From contig JADLSH010000220.1 in assembly GCA_016169945.1 (NCBI GenBank), forward strand, positions 2,294,001-2,358,000: 64,000 nt of DNA, read 5' to 3'. Below are positions 1-11,627 of this stretch, one piece after another; the stretch's first letter is position 1; every line of letters starts with the position of its first letter. The notes below the pieces were generated by a model that was not told where the DNA came from, did no database searches, and worked only from the letters and a program-made list of their open reading frames with translations. The DNA is from Trachythela sp. YZ-2020 (lineage: Eukaryota > Cnidaria > Anthozoa > Malacalcyonacea > Clavulariidae). The translations under genes and the position numbers were made by a program.

Positions 1-60
1 CTATTACTTCGAGAAAATACTGTTTTTGACAAAGGGCTTTCGATCGAAACGTCGAAAAAA
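1..60 (+). repeat. Degenerate Penelope-like element end with hammerhead-like motif
   Basis: Bases 27-54 contain a box like the hammerhead core (TTGACAA where CTGANGA is expected), a short stem-loop (GGGC..GATC), then GAAAC-GTC. The same layout, with intact boxes, lies at 28370-28397 at the end of a Penelope-like element. I infer the worn 3' terminal repeat of a PLE that extends left of the window. Confidence 0.4.
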
Positions 61-1609
61 ATATTTATTTTTTTAAGTAGGTAGATAACTTACTTTATCT
101 AGCTACTGTATACTTAAAGTGATAAAAAGTTATGATACTGTACCTTAAAAACTATCAATTTTGAAAGAACAATCACACAAATTATGCAATGTTGTAGGTG
201 GCATGTTGTCGGCTAAAATAATTCAAAATTTTAATTAATAATCAATTATTTTAAAATGGTCTTTTTTTATAGGTAGACAATGGTGTTCGCTGCAGCCTAC
301 GAGTAAAATCATGATTGTAATACCTTGAAATGAACTAGTGTAAATTTCATCACGCGGTGTTTCCTGCATTTCAGAATTTTTTTGAGAGTGTTGGTGGCGG
401 GGGGGGGGCAGAAATCAAACTGTAGAATATACCTAAGCAGTCCGTGCTCAGGGGGTTCGGTGGCATGTTCGCCAGAGAAAATTTTGGATTACCAGGTTCT
501 CTGGCCCATTTCCTGCATTTCCTTCCAATGGTCCGTCCCTAATTAGATATATAGTATATTATAATATATATATAAAAGAATTCATTTTTCTCCCTATAAA
601 TTATAGTGATGTCTTTATTTGGCAAATATTTCGGATCGCATGATTTTTACGTGATCTGAGACGCTGTAAAATCAGTAATCACACCGCGCGCTGTCACTGT
701 CAGTTGGCTATTCGAACTGATAGCTTGTTCATGACTAGTTTCATGCAGTTTTCAATGGGATATTTTAAAACATCTATGCAACGGGAAATGTCGCTGACGT
801 TTGCTCAGAGGATAAAGTATGGTTCGATTTTTTGTAAAGATCGATGAAGGTAAAAGGAGAAACGTTTGAAAGTCCAAAATGAAGCATTCAAGGTACGTTC
901 CATGCATGCCAGGATTTTTTCGACTTGTCCTCGACTCTTCGAGGTGTTTTTTCGTTTGTATATACTATTGTGAAGCATTGAAAAAGCTAATTGAATATTG
1001 TTGGATCATCGTTTAAAAAGAATAAAATTCTGTTTTGAAATAAGAGCTCAAACTGTTCATATGATCTAGTGAGTATATAGTGGTAGAACTAAAACGAGAA
1101 AAAGTGAAGTTCTTCTAAACTAAAGAGTAAAGACAAAAAATTTTCCGAAGATGTTTATTCGAACACTAAAGTATAAACTATATGTATCATGACTTTTATT
1201 TATAAATATGCACTACTACTTGGTCACATACGTTGCCGTTGGTCATTGGCATTGTACTTTTTCAATAAGCAGTTTTTTCAATGTTTAGTGTTTATAAATA
1301 TGCCATAACTCATCATAAGCACAAATATATTTACAGTGACATGGCAAATGCTGAAAGCCGACTGCAGCAACTGGCGATTAATTTAGACTTTTATAGTCAG
1401 ACTGTCAGTACTCGTGCTAATAATTGATTAGATTTAATTTAAAAAGCAAAGGGGCACAACTGTTAGCTAGGGCTAAATCTTACTAGCTATATAATTATAC
1501 TATACCACAGATGACCATACTTTATAATTATTATGGGATTTTGACCCACACGTTTGATTTTTTTTTTTAAAGAGACACAAAAAAGCGATGACGATGTAAA
1601 ATAAGCATT
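61..1609. other. No gene recognised
   Basis: AT-rich sequence with short stop-filled frames on both strands. It includes an AT microsatellite near 541-580 and G-rich patches near 400-470 that recall MITE interiors elsewhere in the window. I see no coding domain. Confidence 0.5.
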
Positions 1610-1611
1610 TA

Positions 1612-1738
1612 TGCCTAACTTCTTTTTGAGCTTTTTATAAGAAAAACAATTTTAATCACGGAAACACAACTCACAAGCTTGAGAGTTGAGTGATTAAATT
1701 GTTTTTCTCAAAAGCTCAAAAAATGAATTAAGGACTTA
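1612..1738. repeat. Imperfect hairpin repeat
   Basis: The left arm (from about 1620, ctttttgagctttt then agaaaaacaattttaatcac) is complementary to the right arm ending near 1735, around a small centre that is itself self-complementary (aactcacaagcttgagagtt). The size, about 125 bp, fits a small foldback MITE. No target duplication is clear. Confidence 0.55.
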
Positions 1739-2059
1739 AGTGCGAATATATATAGCCTATGCAGTATGCTAAGAGCCTAAGAGGCTAACGATCGTGAAAA
1801 ATGCTGTGTTTGGCCTACTGTTATTTTTAAGGAATGTGAGTTTCTTTTAAACTATGCTCTACAGTCAGTCGCAAGCTAGGACACAAGTAATTTAGTATTT
1901 TCAGTTATACGCTATATAGTAAGACTAGGATGACACGCAGTGGTTTTGTTTATAAGTATAACTATATTTACTTTATCCAACAACCAAGTTAACATACAGT
2001 AATTGACGCCGTTTAATAGTTCTTCATTATTTTCAAAAACCAGCTTCCGTTTGGCATGA

Positions 2060-2450
2060 AAAATTGATGGAGCAGCACTTTTTTGAAGACTATTTTTTAG
2101 CTTTATACTCACACAACAAATATTTTCAAAATGGACCTCGCACAGCTTGCAGTTGCGATAAAGATACTTCACGCTTTTCTTCGCAAGGTCATTCCTTAAA
2201 CAGGCAATCACCCACTGTCCGGACATAAGATAATTTTAATATATAAACCGTTTTCCTTGCTGTCTGTGTTTTTAAATAATAAATATAATAAATATATATA
2301 TCTGCATGGTTGTTAAACGTTGTAAAAAAACGAAAAGGTTGAGGCTAAAAATGTAAAGCGACATATATAGATTATTTACCTTATTGGTTTTTTTGGAAAA
2401 CGGAAAAATGTACGTTTAATTGCCCGAACACCAAATAGTACGTACCCGCC
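2060..2450 (-). pseudogene. THAP-like zinc-finger remnant in two exons
   Basis: THAP domains bind DNA through a C2CH zinc site. The minus strand from 2226 down to about 2060 reads like the second half of a THAP domain: an initial WVIACLRND, the zinc pair in NCKLCEVHF (C-x2-H), and a SAAPSIF end like the AVPTIF box. Upstream, 2450-2381, another frame reads YVLFGV then TFFRFPKKP, matching the start of a THAP domain, but the two expected cysteines are Tyr and Val. A donor (AG/GTAAAT, about 2380) and an acceptor (ACAG, about 2227) lie between the parts, but their phases do not agree. I read it as a decayed THAP gene or transposase. The open frame continues to 1912 without recognisable similarity. 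Confidence 0.55.
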
Positions 2451-2756
2451 TGTTTACGTCCTTTCTTTCTTGTCATTTCTGCCATTTTAGTAGTAATTTA
2501 TTTAACTAGTTGACATACATTGCAAGGCCAATGGTTTTTTTCATTCCGCAAATGTCAAGGCATCAAGTCAAAGGGCATGAAAACAATGACGTAGTAACAA
2601 ATGACGAATTATCACGTCATGCACACGCCATCACAACTTGCTAGTAAGATGGCGACCGCGGGACGAGTTTTTTTACAGAAGATAGATATCTGTCCTTATT
2701 TTTTATCTATGAAAATAAAGCAATCTGATTGGCTAGCGAGCGTTTGAGAGCGGTCC

Positions 2757-2823
2757 GGATTTTTGCATCCGGCCCGCTCTGAAACTCATCCGGCCCGCTC
2801 TGAAACTCATCCGGCCCGCTCTG
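2757..2823. repeat. Short GC-rich tandem repeat
   Basis: Three near-identical units of about 22 bp (catccggcccgctctgaaac) follow one another in otherwise AT-rich sequence. No function is apparent. Confidence 0.8.
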
Positions 2824-2829
2824 GATTAC

Positions 2830-3700
2830 ACGACAAAACACAGGAGTGAAACAATTTTTAGATTAAAAAATCTGCCCAAAAAGTTCAAAAAGCTAGCCTA
2901 ACGATAGTTAGAGTACAAAAATGAATTGCATCAACTCCAAAGGCTTCATACTAAGCACGATGCGTCGAGAAAACTAATACATTTGTTTTAAATGCTCGGG
3001 TATTAAAACTAACACATTTGTTTTATTGCTCATGTATTTCAGTATTTGGCCACATTAAAGTTAAAAAAATACAGTTTAAACAGATATCATAGAAGAAAAA
3101 ACTTTTCTCCATACACAAAACTTAAAAATATGGACCAACTGTAGTGAAAACATGATTTTTCTGCCCATTTGTTAAAGTACTTTTCGTATACATGTTGTAA
3201 ACAAAAAAAAATTAAAGCCGTGACCCTTGGCCTTGGCAAACAAAGTTGAGGATGTTTTTTACCGTGAAATGACCAGAAAAAAATTACAGCATACCTTGTT
3301 CATTGTCCAGTTTTAGTAGAAAGCGTTGATCGAAGTCAAAACACATGCATTAATTCAATGCATTGAATCTTGTGAGTTTTTTATGGCCAAAGCAAGTAAA
3401 CACGAAGATATCCTTGTCGAAGAAACACGGAATACCAGAAAACCAGGCCAAAACCTTTCATTCCTATGCTTTTCTACTGCCATATTTAAAAATATCGTGT
3501 ACATTTTTACAGAAACGATGGTTTTTTGTGAGTTTCTTGCCAGTTTTCTTGAGTTTTCGTCTTCGTGTTTTCTTTTAACGTTCAAGTTTTGTCAGCCTCG
3601 CTTTGAATTCACAATTGCACTGATCTCAAATTATTTCGCCACACTGGAATTTTCAATTTTAATAAATTCTTAAATTTTACCTATGTTAAAAAATAAACAC
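2830..3700. other. No gene recognised
   Basis: Frames of up to 115 codons occur on both strands at 3326-3673 but overlap each other, resemble no known domain and have no convincing start context. I see nothing else in this stretch. Confidence 0.45.
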
Positions 3701-3840
3701 GTTATTTACCGGTAGCGTCGGTCCGGATGAGAAAAACTGTGCCCTCGGTCTTGAAAACGTCCCTCGCCCTTCGGGCTCGGGCCGTTTTCAAGACCTCGGG
3801 CACAGTTTTTCTCATCCGGACCTCGCAACCGGTAAATAAC
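3701..3840. mobile_element. Long perfect hairpin MITE
   Basis: Two arms of about 60 bp (gttatttaccggt at the left edge, accggtaaataac at the right) run through ccggatgagaaaaactgtg and its complement to a GC-rich loop (ccctcgcccttcgggctcgg). The near-perfect pairing marks a foldback MITE. The 80-codon minus-strand frame across it is only a by-product of the palindrome. Confidence 0.75.
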
Positions 3841-3870
3841 ATATATATATTTAATCTGTGACTATACTGA

Positions 3871-5040
3871 CCCCAATACAGCCGTACGCGAATGGAATAA
3901 AATATTTCTACAAACTGCGGACATACACGCACCGCGGAAGACAAAGAAAGTTAGAAGCCATCAACAACCGTGGATGATAAACGATATAAAAAAGTTGAGT
4001 TTTCACAGAGATTATCTAAAAAAGAAAGCTGTAAGGCTCAATTCCCCTGCTTTTCATGATGCATACAAAAGAACTAGAAATCAAGTGACCAACTCATTAA
4101 AAATTCAAAATCTGAATATTACAAGACAAATTTGGAAAACAGTAAAAACAGAAAGCTGGGAACTCATTAACAAATTACTTAATAAAAGGCTAAAATAAAT
4201 AATATAAGCAGCATCAAAATAGAAAGGGAATGTAACAGGCGTTCAAAACATGTAAAATGCATTCAACAATTTTTTTACTGAAATCGGATCGGACCCCAAC
4301 TTGCGTCAAATATTCCTGCTATCGATGTAGACCCAATGCAGTTCATAAATCCCTGTCCCACTGAATTTTGTTTCACGATGATAACAAAGGCCAATCTACA
4401 TAGTACAATTAGGAAAATAAACCTGACTATAAAGCTCCTGGTCTAGAGAAAATTTCATACAAACTTATTAGAGCGGCTGGAAACGCTATCTACCAGGGCC
4501 TTTTTTAAGAAATCGTTAGTGGGGGGGCCATCATCGAAAGGGGACGTAACAAGTAGGTGGTGAATTACAGGTGTGGGAAGGTGAAGGGGGGTCTGCGGGT
4601 ACTCCCCCATAAAATTTTTGTGTTCTTGAGTTTCTGTGTCTTGATTTCCTGCATTTTCAGAGACAATTTTTGATATATCCCATCTAAACGGAGCCAGTTT
4701 TGTTGTGAGAATACCATAACTGTCCTCTAAACTCAGTCCCCCCCTTTTTTCTTATACTTTGGACAAAAGGGACCCTCACTGGGGGGGGGGGGCAAAATAG
4801 CTTACTGGGGGGGGCAACATGGGGGCTGGAGGGGCTTTGGCCCCTCCAGTACATTAGTTAAAAAAGGCCCTGCTATCTACTGAACACTGGCATTTTTTCA
4901 GTCGATCTAAAAGTAGCAAAAACCATCCCAATCTACAAGGAGGGACCAAAACTGAATGCGGAAATTACAGACCTATATTAGTGATTTCCGCACTTGCCAA
5001 AATTTTTGCAAAACTTATCTGTGGCCAGTTAAATTAATAC
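3871..5040 (+). pseudogene. Decayed non-LTR retrotransposon fragment (pre-RT and RT start)
   Basis: Conceptual translation across frames gives the linker and start of the reverse transcriptase of a CR1/L2-like LINE: a stretch with QQPWMINDIKKL at 3946-3998, then FNNFFTEIGSD near 4264, a YKAPGLEKIS block near 4430, and after the hAT insertion LLNTGIF then NYRPI near 4966. Several frameshifts and stops break it and the catalytic motifs are missing. The 379-bp insertion at 4494-4872 splits it cleanly. The remaining sequence to about 5315 has an open frame I cannot match. Confidence 0.7.
4494..4872. mobile_element. hAT-type MITE inside the LINE remnant
   Basis: The element starts CAGGGCCTTTTT and ends AAAAAGGCCCTG, so the terminal repeats pair. 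It is flanked by the exact 8-bp duplication ctatctac (4486-4493 and 4873-4880), as expected for hAT transposition. Removing it rejoins the LINE coding sequence. It has no transposase. Relatives are at 32613-32720, 43801-43906 and 44003-44365. Confidence 0.9.
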
Positions 5041-5319
5041 ACTATATATGCGGCCTATACTTGGTTATTTTATTCTGTCTCATACCAGAAGATTTGCTTG
5101 TTAAGTGGAAAGTGTTGGGCAATAACCAACTAATGTTGGATGTAGTCAATTCAATCGATCAAATTAAACTAGGAAAATTTGACTTTGTCATGGCCAGAAA
5201 TGCAGGACAGTCAGCGCACCGCATCGCGGGCGTCGAATTTAGGCATATTTGTGCTGGCCCAGGAAAGATTAATGTTAAAATTGTCTTATGTTCTTCTAAT
5301 ATCAATTTGAATTGAACAA

Positions 5320-7529
5320 TCTACACAATCTACTATCACACAATCTACCGAAGATTACCTATCCTTGACATATGTACTGCATGTACACAAAAATTATATG
5401 CTTTACCGATGCAAAATATATTACATTTTCGCGCTATAGATTTTGAATTTTAGCGCTATTTCGAGCCCTCGTTTATCCATCATGGATCATGGATCCATGT
5501 ATAGTGTATTATAAAGTATTATATCAAATTGTTCTCCTAATCACGCTCTCGCTTTTGGTAGCTTTTTGAGCGAAATTAATAAAAATTCAATGAGTTATTG
5601 GGAATTTTCACTATCAAGAAGCGAAATCACAAGTCCATGCATGCGTGCATGCATTCCATATTTATACAATTATTTGTTCGTAACGATTGAGTTTGTTGTT
5701 TGCTTGAAATTGTTTTAAATTGTTTAGCGTTTGGTTGAAATCGCTCGTCTGAATCCTCACCAATACTTTCAATTTCCAACTATTAAATTAAGTGCTACAA
5801 AAACACTATTTATTTCTAAAAATCTGCGTTTTTGATATAACTTTATATATTCGACAATGTGGCATGGAGCATACTGTATACCAAATCTATAAATTTCTGA
5901 ATATTAAATGCCGCTATCAGACATACTGTAGTGTGGATAAACAATAAAGATTTAAAAGGGTCGAATATCATGCCGTGCTTTTTCAGAACTATATACGCGA
6001 ACATAATTTCAGAATTTTCTCTAGTAGAACGTAGAATACATGCAGTTAAATCCGACTATATATCTATATATCGTCTATCTTCAAAGCTGATATTTCATAT
6101 TATATATATATATATATGTCAGCCGTCTGCACCCATTTTCAAATTGCTCGACTGTACCGTTTAGTCATTTGGCCATGGATGTATTTGGAATGAACCGTGA
6201 TGGTTCGGCATGGGGCAAAATATGTCGATTGCTGTAAGACTGAGCCACAGAGTAGATACAGACGGAGGACTCACTGTGTATTAAATCCTAATGTTTTGAG
6301 CGTAACCGATGCCTAGCCAGAGTGCAAAGGAGTATAGTCTGACCCCCCGAAAACATTCAAAATGGGGGGCATTTTTAGACGTAAAAATACCCCAAAAATC
6401 TGCGTTAACTATTTAATGTTGTTAATCACAAGAGAACGCCAATATTCTTCCGATTATTTAGATTTAACAAAAGCCACATTCAAGAATATAGGTGTATAGC
6501 TATTGTCAATTCGTTCCAAGGCACGCGCACAACGCAAGAACATTTGAAAGACGTTGTGACTTTTAAACCGTTGGATAGCATTTTCACTCCTGGACACCTA
6601 TCTTTGAAACATTATCTTTCAACAATCGACGAAACTACTCTAATTGAAAGCCGAGATCATTCATTTTTGTTGACTATGAACGTGGTAAAAAAGGTTATGC
6701 CACGTTGGCGTACAAGGCTAACATTCGACATAAATTAAAGTAATGTAAATATTTTGGGCGGTTTTTCTAAATATACATTGTTCCAACCAACGGCCAATGG
6801 TTTATTTTATTTTGAATTCACCCCCAATTAAGTATCCACTCGTTCAGTTTTTACATGTTTTTCTTAATGTGTTTTACTGTATGTATTACTTTAACAGAAC
6901 GTCTAAAACAATCCGAAAAACAGCTTCTTGGTTTATACAAAATTCCAGAAAAGTTCCAAAAAGTCCGACCTAAAATTCCCGGACTTTTGAAAGTCCAAAA
7001 GTCTCGTACACTTTTTTGTAGTGATTTGCCCCTCGGTGGAGGACATACATTCAAAACACACCATAGATAAACTAAAGAAAGTGGCCATATTTCTACAATA
7101 TTTTACAATGTCATTAAGATATAGTGATGAAATCAAATGGCATGAAAAGTTTAAGTTGAACATTTGTATTTTTACAAACTCATTATGTCAATTTCAAAAC
7201 GGAAATGTAGATAATAATTACAAATCTACCCTGGTTGCCAGAGGTTCTTGTGTTCCGGCCTATTATGCTCGTTCGTATTTTGTTTCGTGCGAGGCGGAAG
7301 AGAACCTCTGGTGGCTCCTCCATGTTCAGTTATAGTTACAGAACTTGTAAAACCGGTTTTCTATTTTGTGACGTTTTTTGAACAGTTCACTTTCGGTCAT
7401 ACATGTTTCTTCTACAAAACATACGAAATTTCAAGACAGAAACTTCAGCTATAATTTAAGCCCAATATCGTATATTTCCGTGGCTGGAAGGCGACAAAAA
7501 TGTTCGTTCAATAAACTATAAAATACATA
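5320..7529. other. No gene recognised
   Basis: AT-rich intergenic DNA with a TA microsatellite at about 6100-6117. Frames of 60-105 codons (for example 6544-6738 and 7021-7335) have no recognisable domain. A short pair ccagaggttct / agaacctctgg (about 7240 and 7300) forms a small hairpin. Confidence 0.45.
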
Positions 7530-7625
7530 GAGAATAATACATGGGTGCGTGGAAATACCAGATTTATTTCGAGTGTTGAACATGATAACTATCTCACGAG
7601 TGAGCGCAGCGAACGAGTGAGATGT
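7530..7625 (+). repeat. Dispersed repeat, copy 1
   Basis: Contains tttatttcgagtgttgaa followed by ctcacgagtgagc. A diverged copy lies in reverse orientation at about 23262-23350. It is a family of short dispersed repeats of unknown class. Confidence 0.6.
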
Positions 7626-7744
7626 AATAATTATATCATCCACGAGAAGGAGCTTATTATTATTTTAAAAAATAGAAAACATTTTCCGTGTTTCTATACA
7701 CTTATAGAAACACGCGTGGGAGTTTGGGAGAACGAGAAATAATC

Positions 7745-7831
7745 AGCTTCGAGCCGAGCTCTAAGACGTAAGGATAGGCCCGAGCCGAGCTCTAACATAT
7801 AAGGATAGGCCCGAGCCAAGCTTAGCATATA
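7745..7831 (-). repeat. Tail of a composite satellite repeat
   Basis: On the minus strand this matches the GC-richer tail after the GATA array at 34285-34370 (units of gctcggctcg and cctatcctta). It is cut off from the rest of the composite by the retrotransposon at 7832-11060. Confidence 0.75.
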
Positions 7832-10800
7832 TGTATATAACAATGATATGAGGAAATTTGCCATCGCCTCCCCAAATAGTAGTAAAGTACAAACTAACAT
7901 ACCTGTCAGAATTACTTCGTATTGTAATAATAATAGACATACTTTCTGGCAAAAGAAACAGAATATGACTCAAGATGGACCAAACCTTTCGAACCTAGTA
8001 AATATTCAAATTGTAAATTCTGGGGAAAAGACCAAAAGTGCGAAATTAAACGAACATGTACCAAAACCGCTTTTGGATATACAAAGATCAAAATTTAGAA
8101 TTGCCCATCTAAACGTTCGCTCAATTAAGAATAGGAATCATCTTATACAGGTTCGAGAGCTTATGAGGGATAGTAACTATGATATTTTGGCTTTGTCAGA
8201 GACCTGGTTAAACTCCACGGTGACAAACGCGGAAGTGGAAATTGAAGGCTTTAAACTAACAAGATTGGATCGGTTGGGAAAGACTGGAGGGGGAGTTTGT
8301 GTCTATACTACATCGTCGATTAAAGTCAATTAAGTTCTTAAAGACATAACAGGGATATCTGAATTCGGATTTCATCAGTTGTGGATCCAAATACAACTCA
8401 GGAATCTAAGATCAATTCTCCTGTGTGTCACTTACAGGCCTGACTATTGTCCAACTTCAACTTTTCATGATAATTTCATGGAAAACTATACACATGCTCT
8501 CACATTAGGGAAAGAGATAATTGTTGTAGGTGATTTAAATTGTGACTTGCTGAAGCCGGATTCTCCAGAGGCTATGTCGCTACTTGATTTCTGTACAAGT
8601 GTGAATCAAACTCAATTGATAACAGAGCCTACACGAGTAACAGAAACGTCATCTTCTCTCATTGATATTATAATGACGTCGAATGTCAGTTTAGTAGAAA
8701 ATCATGGGGTGGTTTTATCTCACATTAGTGATCACTATCTAATATATGCTTCTTTGAAACTTAAGATGTTGAAGCCTGCACCTAGTTATATATGTGTGAG
8801 ATCCTACAAAAACTATAAACCTGATCGTTTCCTGGCGGATTTACAACGAATACCTTGGTATGATATTTCCATCATTGATGATGTAAATGAAATGCTAGAC
8901 AATTTCAATGAGAGGTTTCTCCATGTACTGGAATCACGCGCACCTGTGAAAACAGTGAGGATTAAACACCGCAGCTGCCCCTTTATTAGCACAGAAATTC
9001 TTGAACTTATGCAATACAGAGATAACTTATTGAAAACAGTTCGAATTACTAAATTAGCAGCTGATTGGGAAATCTATCGTAATCTAAGAAAAGAAGTAAA
9101 ATCTAAACTGAGAGATGCCGAAAGGAAATATGTACGGACAGAAATAGAGCACAGTCACAACATTAATTCAAAGTGGAAGATAATTAGGAATTGTATTCCT
9201 CGCAAAGAAAGCACTCGACAAGTCTACACAAAGGATATGAAAGAAGTGGCTAATGAGTTTAATCAGTTTTTCACCTCAGTTGGAAGGAGAGTTTCTGAAG
9301 ATTGCACATCTTTAATAGAATTATATAACCTACCTGCACCGCCAACAAGTGCTCCGCTGGCTGTGGCTGAGTCACAAAATTTCAGTTTTGTTCCTGTCAC
9401 GTGTAGAGAGGTACGAAGAACAGTTATGGCATTTCAATCGAACAAAGCTCCTGGCTATGATAAAGTACGAATGTGTACAATAAAGGATGCTCTTCCATGT
9501 ATTCTCCCAGTTGTTACTGACATGATAAATCGCTCGTTACAGACTTCAGTCTTTCCATCAGCCTGGAAAATATCAGAAGTAATGCCGCTTCTTAAAGAGA
9601 AAGATCACGAAGTGGCAAACAACAATAGACCACTATCGTTACTACCAGCGACTTCAAAAATTTGTGAGCGATTAGCATTAAATCAACTGACCTCCTATAC
9701 GAACAAAAATAAATGTTTAAGTAAACATCAAAGTGGTAATAAGCAACTACATTCATGTGAGACTCTTGGCGTGTTTATGACAGACAAGGTGTTTAAAGCA
9801 ATGGACTCAAAAGAACTCACAGTCATAGTATTACTGGATTTGTCAAAGGCGTTTGACAGTATAGATCACCGCAAACTCTTAACAAAGTTAAAAGCATTAG
9901 GTCTCAGCCTTGGCGTCCTAGAATGGTTCAAAAGTTACTTGACCGGAAGGACACAGCAGGTTAAGATTGGTTCAGTAGTGTCAGAACCAGGTCACATCAC
10001 TCATGGAGTACCGCAAGGTTCAATATTAAGACCTGCTTTGTTCAATATTTATCTGAATGATTTGCCTACAATCCCGAATTTTGGTAACTTAGAATCGTAC
10101 GTAGATGATTCAAAATTGTATCTTTCGTTTCCTATCAAGTATGTTAATGAAATCATAAGGAAGATCAATGGGGATTTGTTAAAAATCACAGCTTGGTGCT
10201 GTCACAATAGTTTATTGATTAATCCAGACAAGACCAAAGTGTGAGTAATAGGGACACACAAAATGTTGCAACGATTACCGGATGACTTTTATGTGACATT
10301 ACTTGAGAAAAGGATTACTCCCATTATTTCAGCACGCGACCTTGGGATTCAACTTGATTCAACACTAAGTTTTAACGAACATGTAGCAAACACTGTTTCT
10401 ACTTGTGTTGCGAGCTTATGTCAGATAAACAGAGTTAAACATCTTTTCGACCCTAAGAGTTTGGAAAACGTCATTTTGTCCCTAGTATTTTCCAAATTGT
10501 ACTATTGTTCAAACATATGGTCCAGTACGACTAAGAAGAACATAGAAAAACTTCAAAAAGTGCAAAACTTCGCGGCGAGAATAATTACAGGAACACAAAA
10601 ATATGAGCATATTACTCCAATACTCAAACACCTGAATTGGCTACCTGTCTCAGACATGTTAAAATAGTTTGTTGGCGTTCTGACGTTTAAATGTTTGAAT
10701 GGACAAGCCCCTGACTATCTCAATTCATATTTTCAGGAGAGATCATCTTTGCACGATAGAAACACCAGGAATAAACATAAACTAAACATTCCAGCTTATA

Positions 10801-11060
10801 GATCGGCGGCCGGACAACGAACATTTGAATACCGAGCAGTATCCCTTTGGAACTCTCTGCCTAGTATTATTACTGAGCATGAAAAGCAGAAGTTTTTATA
10901 ACTATTTGCCTGAACCTTTTCTCTTAAAAACTTAATGAATTTACCTTATTATCGATTTAGACTGTAAATATATAATAGAATAATTTAGATACAATTGTAC
11001 ATGTAAATTAATCTGAAAAACCAAATGTTTGGAGAATTAATAAATAATAATAATAATAAT
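7832..11060 (+). mobile_element. CR1/L2-like non-LTR retrotransposon
   Basis: The element of about 3.2 kb ends in an (AAT)n tail at about 11037-11060 and sits inside the composite satellite. The sequences on its two sides (catatat at 7825-7831 and ctccgag from 11061) are contiguous in the uninterrupted copies at 34275 and 46565. It begins only about 16 bp before its first in-frame ATG, so it is either 5'-truncated or has almost no 5' UTR. Confidence 0.85.
7848..10901 (+). pseudogene. CR1-like endonuclease-reverse transcriptase ORF with three stops
   Basis: One reading frame of about 1,018 codons encodes an apurinic-like endonuclease followed by a reverse transcriptase. Endonuclease motifs seen: HLNVRSIKN (about 8110), LSETWLN, GDLNCD and SDHYLIY. 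RT motifs: LLDLSKAFDSIDH (about 9835), HGVPQGSI (about 10002; the following G-P is R-P) and the catalytic YVDD (about 10100), where YADD is more usual. The C-terminal thumb-like part includes a WNSLP motif near 10851. Nonsense codons at 8331 (TAA), 10242 (TGA) and 10665 (TAG) break it, but there is no frameshift, so it decayed recently. The normal stop is at 10899. The product would nick target DNA and prime reverse transcription there. Confidence 0.9.
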
Positions 11061-11109
11061 CTCCGAGCCCAGTATATATACCTTCGAGCCGACTTATCTT
11101 CCTTATCTT
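11061..11109 (-). repeat. GATA-rich remnant of the composite satellite
   Basis: The minus strand reads gatgataaagataaggaag then gtcggctcg and a tatata motif, as after the 21-bp arrays at 33975 and 46268. Here the GATA part is very short. Confidence 0.7.
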
Positions 11110-11430
11110 TATCATCGAGCGAGCTTAGCTCCAAATCGAGCGAGCTTTGCTCCATATCGAGCGAGCTTAGCTCCAAATCGAGCGAGCTTTGCTCCATATC
11201 GAGCGAGCTTTGCTCCAAATCGAGCGAGCTTTGCTCCAAATCGAGCAATCTTTGCTCCAATCGAGCGAGCTTAGCTCCAAATCGAGCGAGCTTTGCTCCA
11301 TATCGAGCGAGCTTTGCTCCATATCGAGCGATCTTTGCTCCAATCGAGCGAGCTTTGCTCCAAATCGAGGGAGCTTAGCTCCAAATCGAGCGAGCTTTGC
11401 TCCATATCGAGCGAGCTTTGCTCCATATCA
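11110..11430. repeat. 21-bp tandem array, part 1
   Basis: About 15 units of a 21-bp repeat (atcgagcgagctttgctccaa and variants with ttagct or catatc). Because 21 is a multiple of 3, several frames stay open on both strands. These are not evidence of protein coding. Confidence 0.95.
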
Positions 11431-11627
11431 GATTAGATTAGATTAGATTTATTAAAATACTTGAATGGCAGTTCAAAAACGAACTGAAAAACACAAGTTT
11501 ACATAGTTTAAAAATAGTAGAGCAAAATACGTATATACAGATTATAGATGCGCAGGTAATACTAATTACTATAACGTAGGATTACTAATTTACAAGTTGA
11601 TATATTAGTCAATAGAAGCCTAAAAGA

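Noticed and set aside
3702..3944. 80-codon minus-strand ORF
   Set aside because: It is the reading of a hairpin MITE palindrome.
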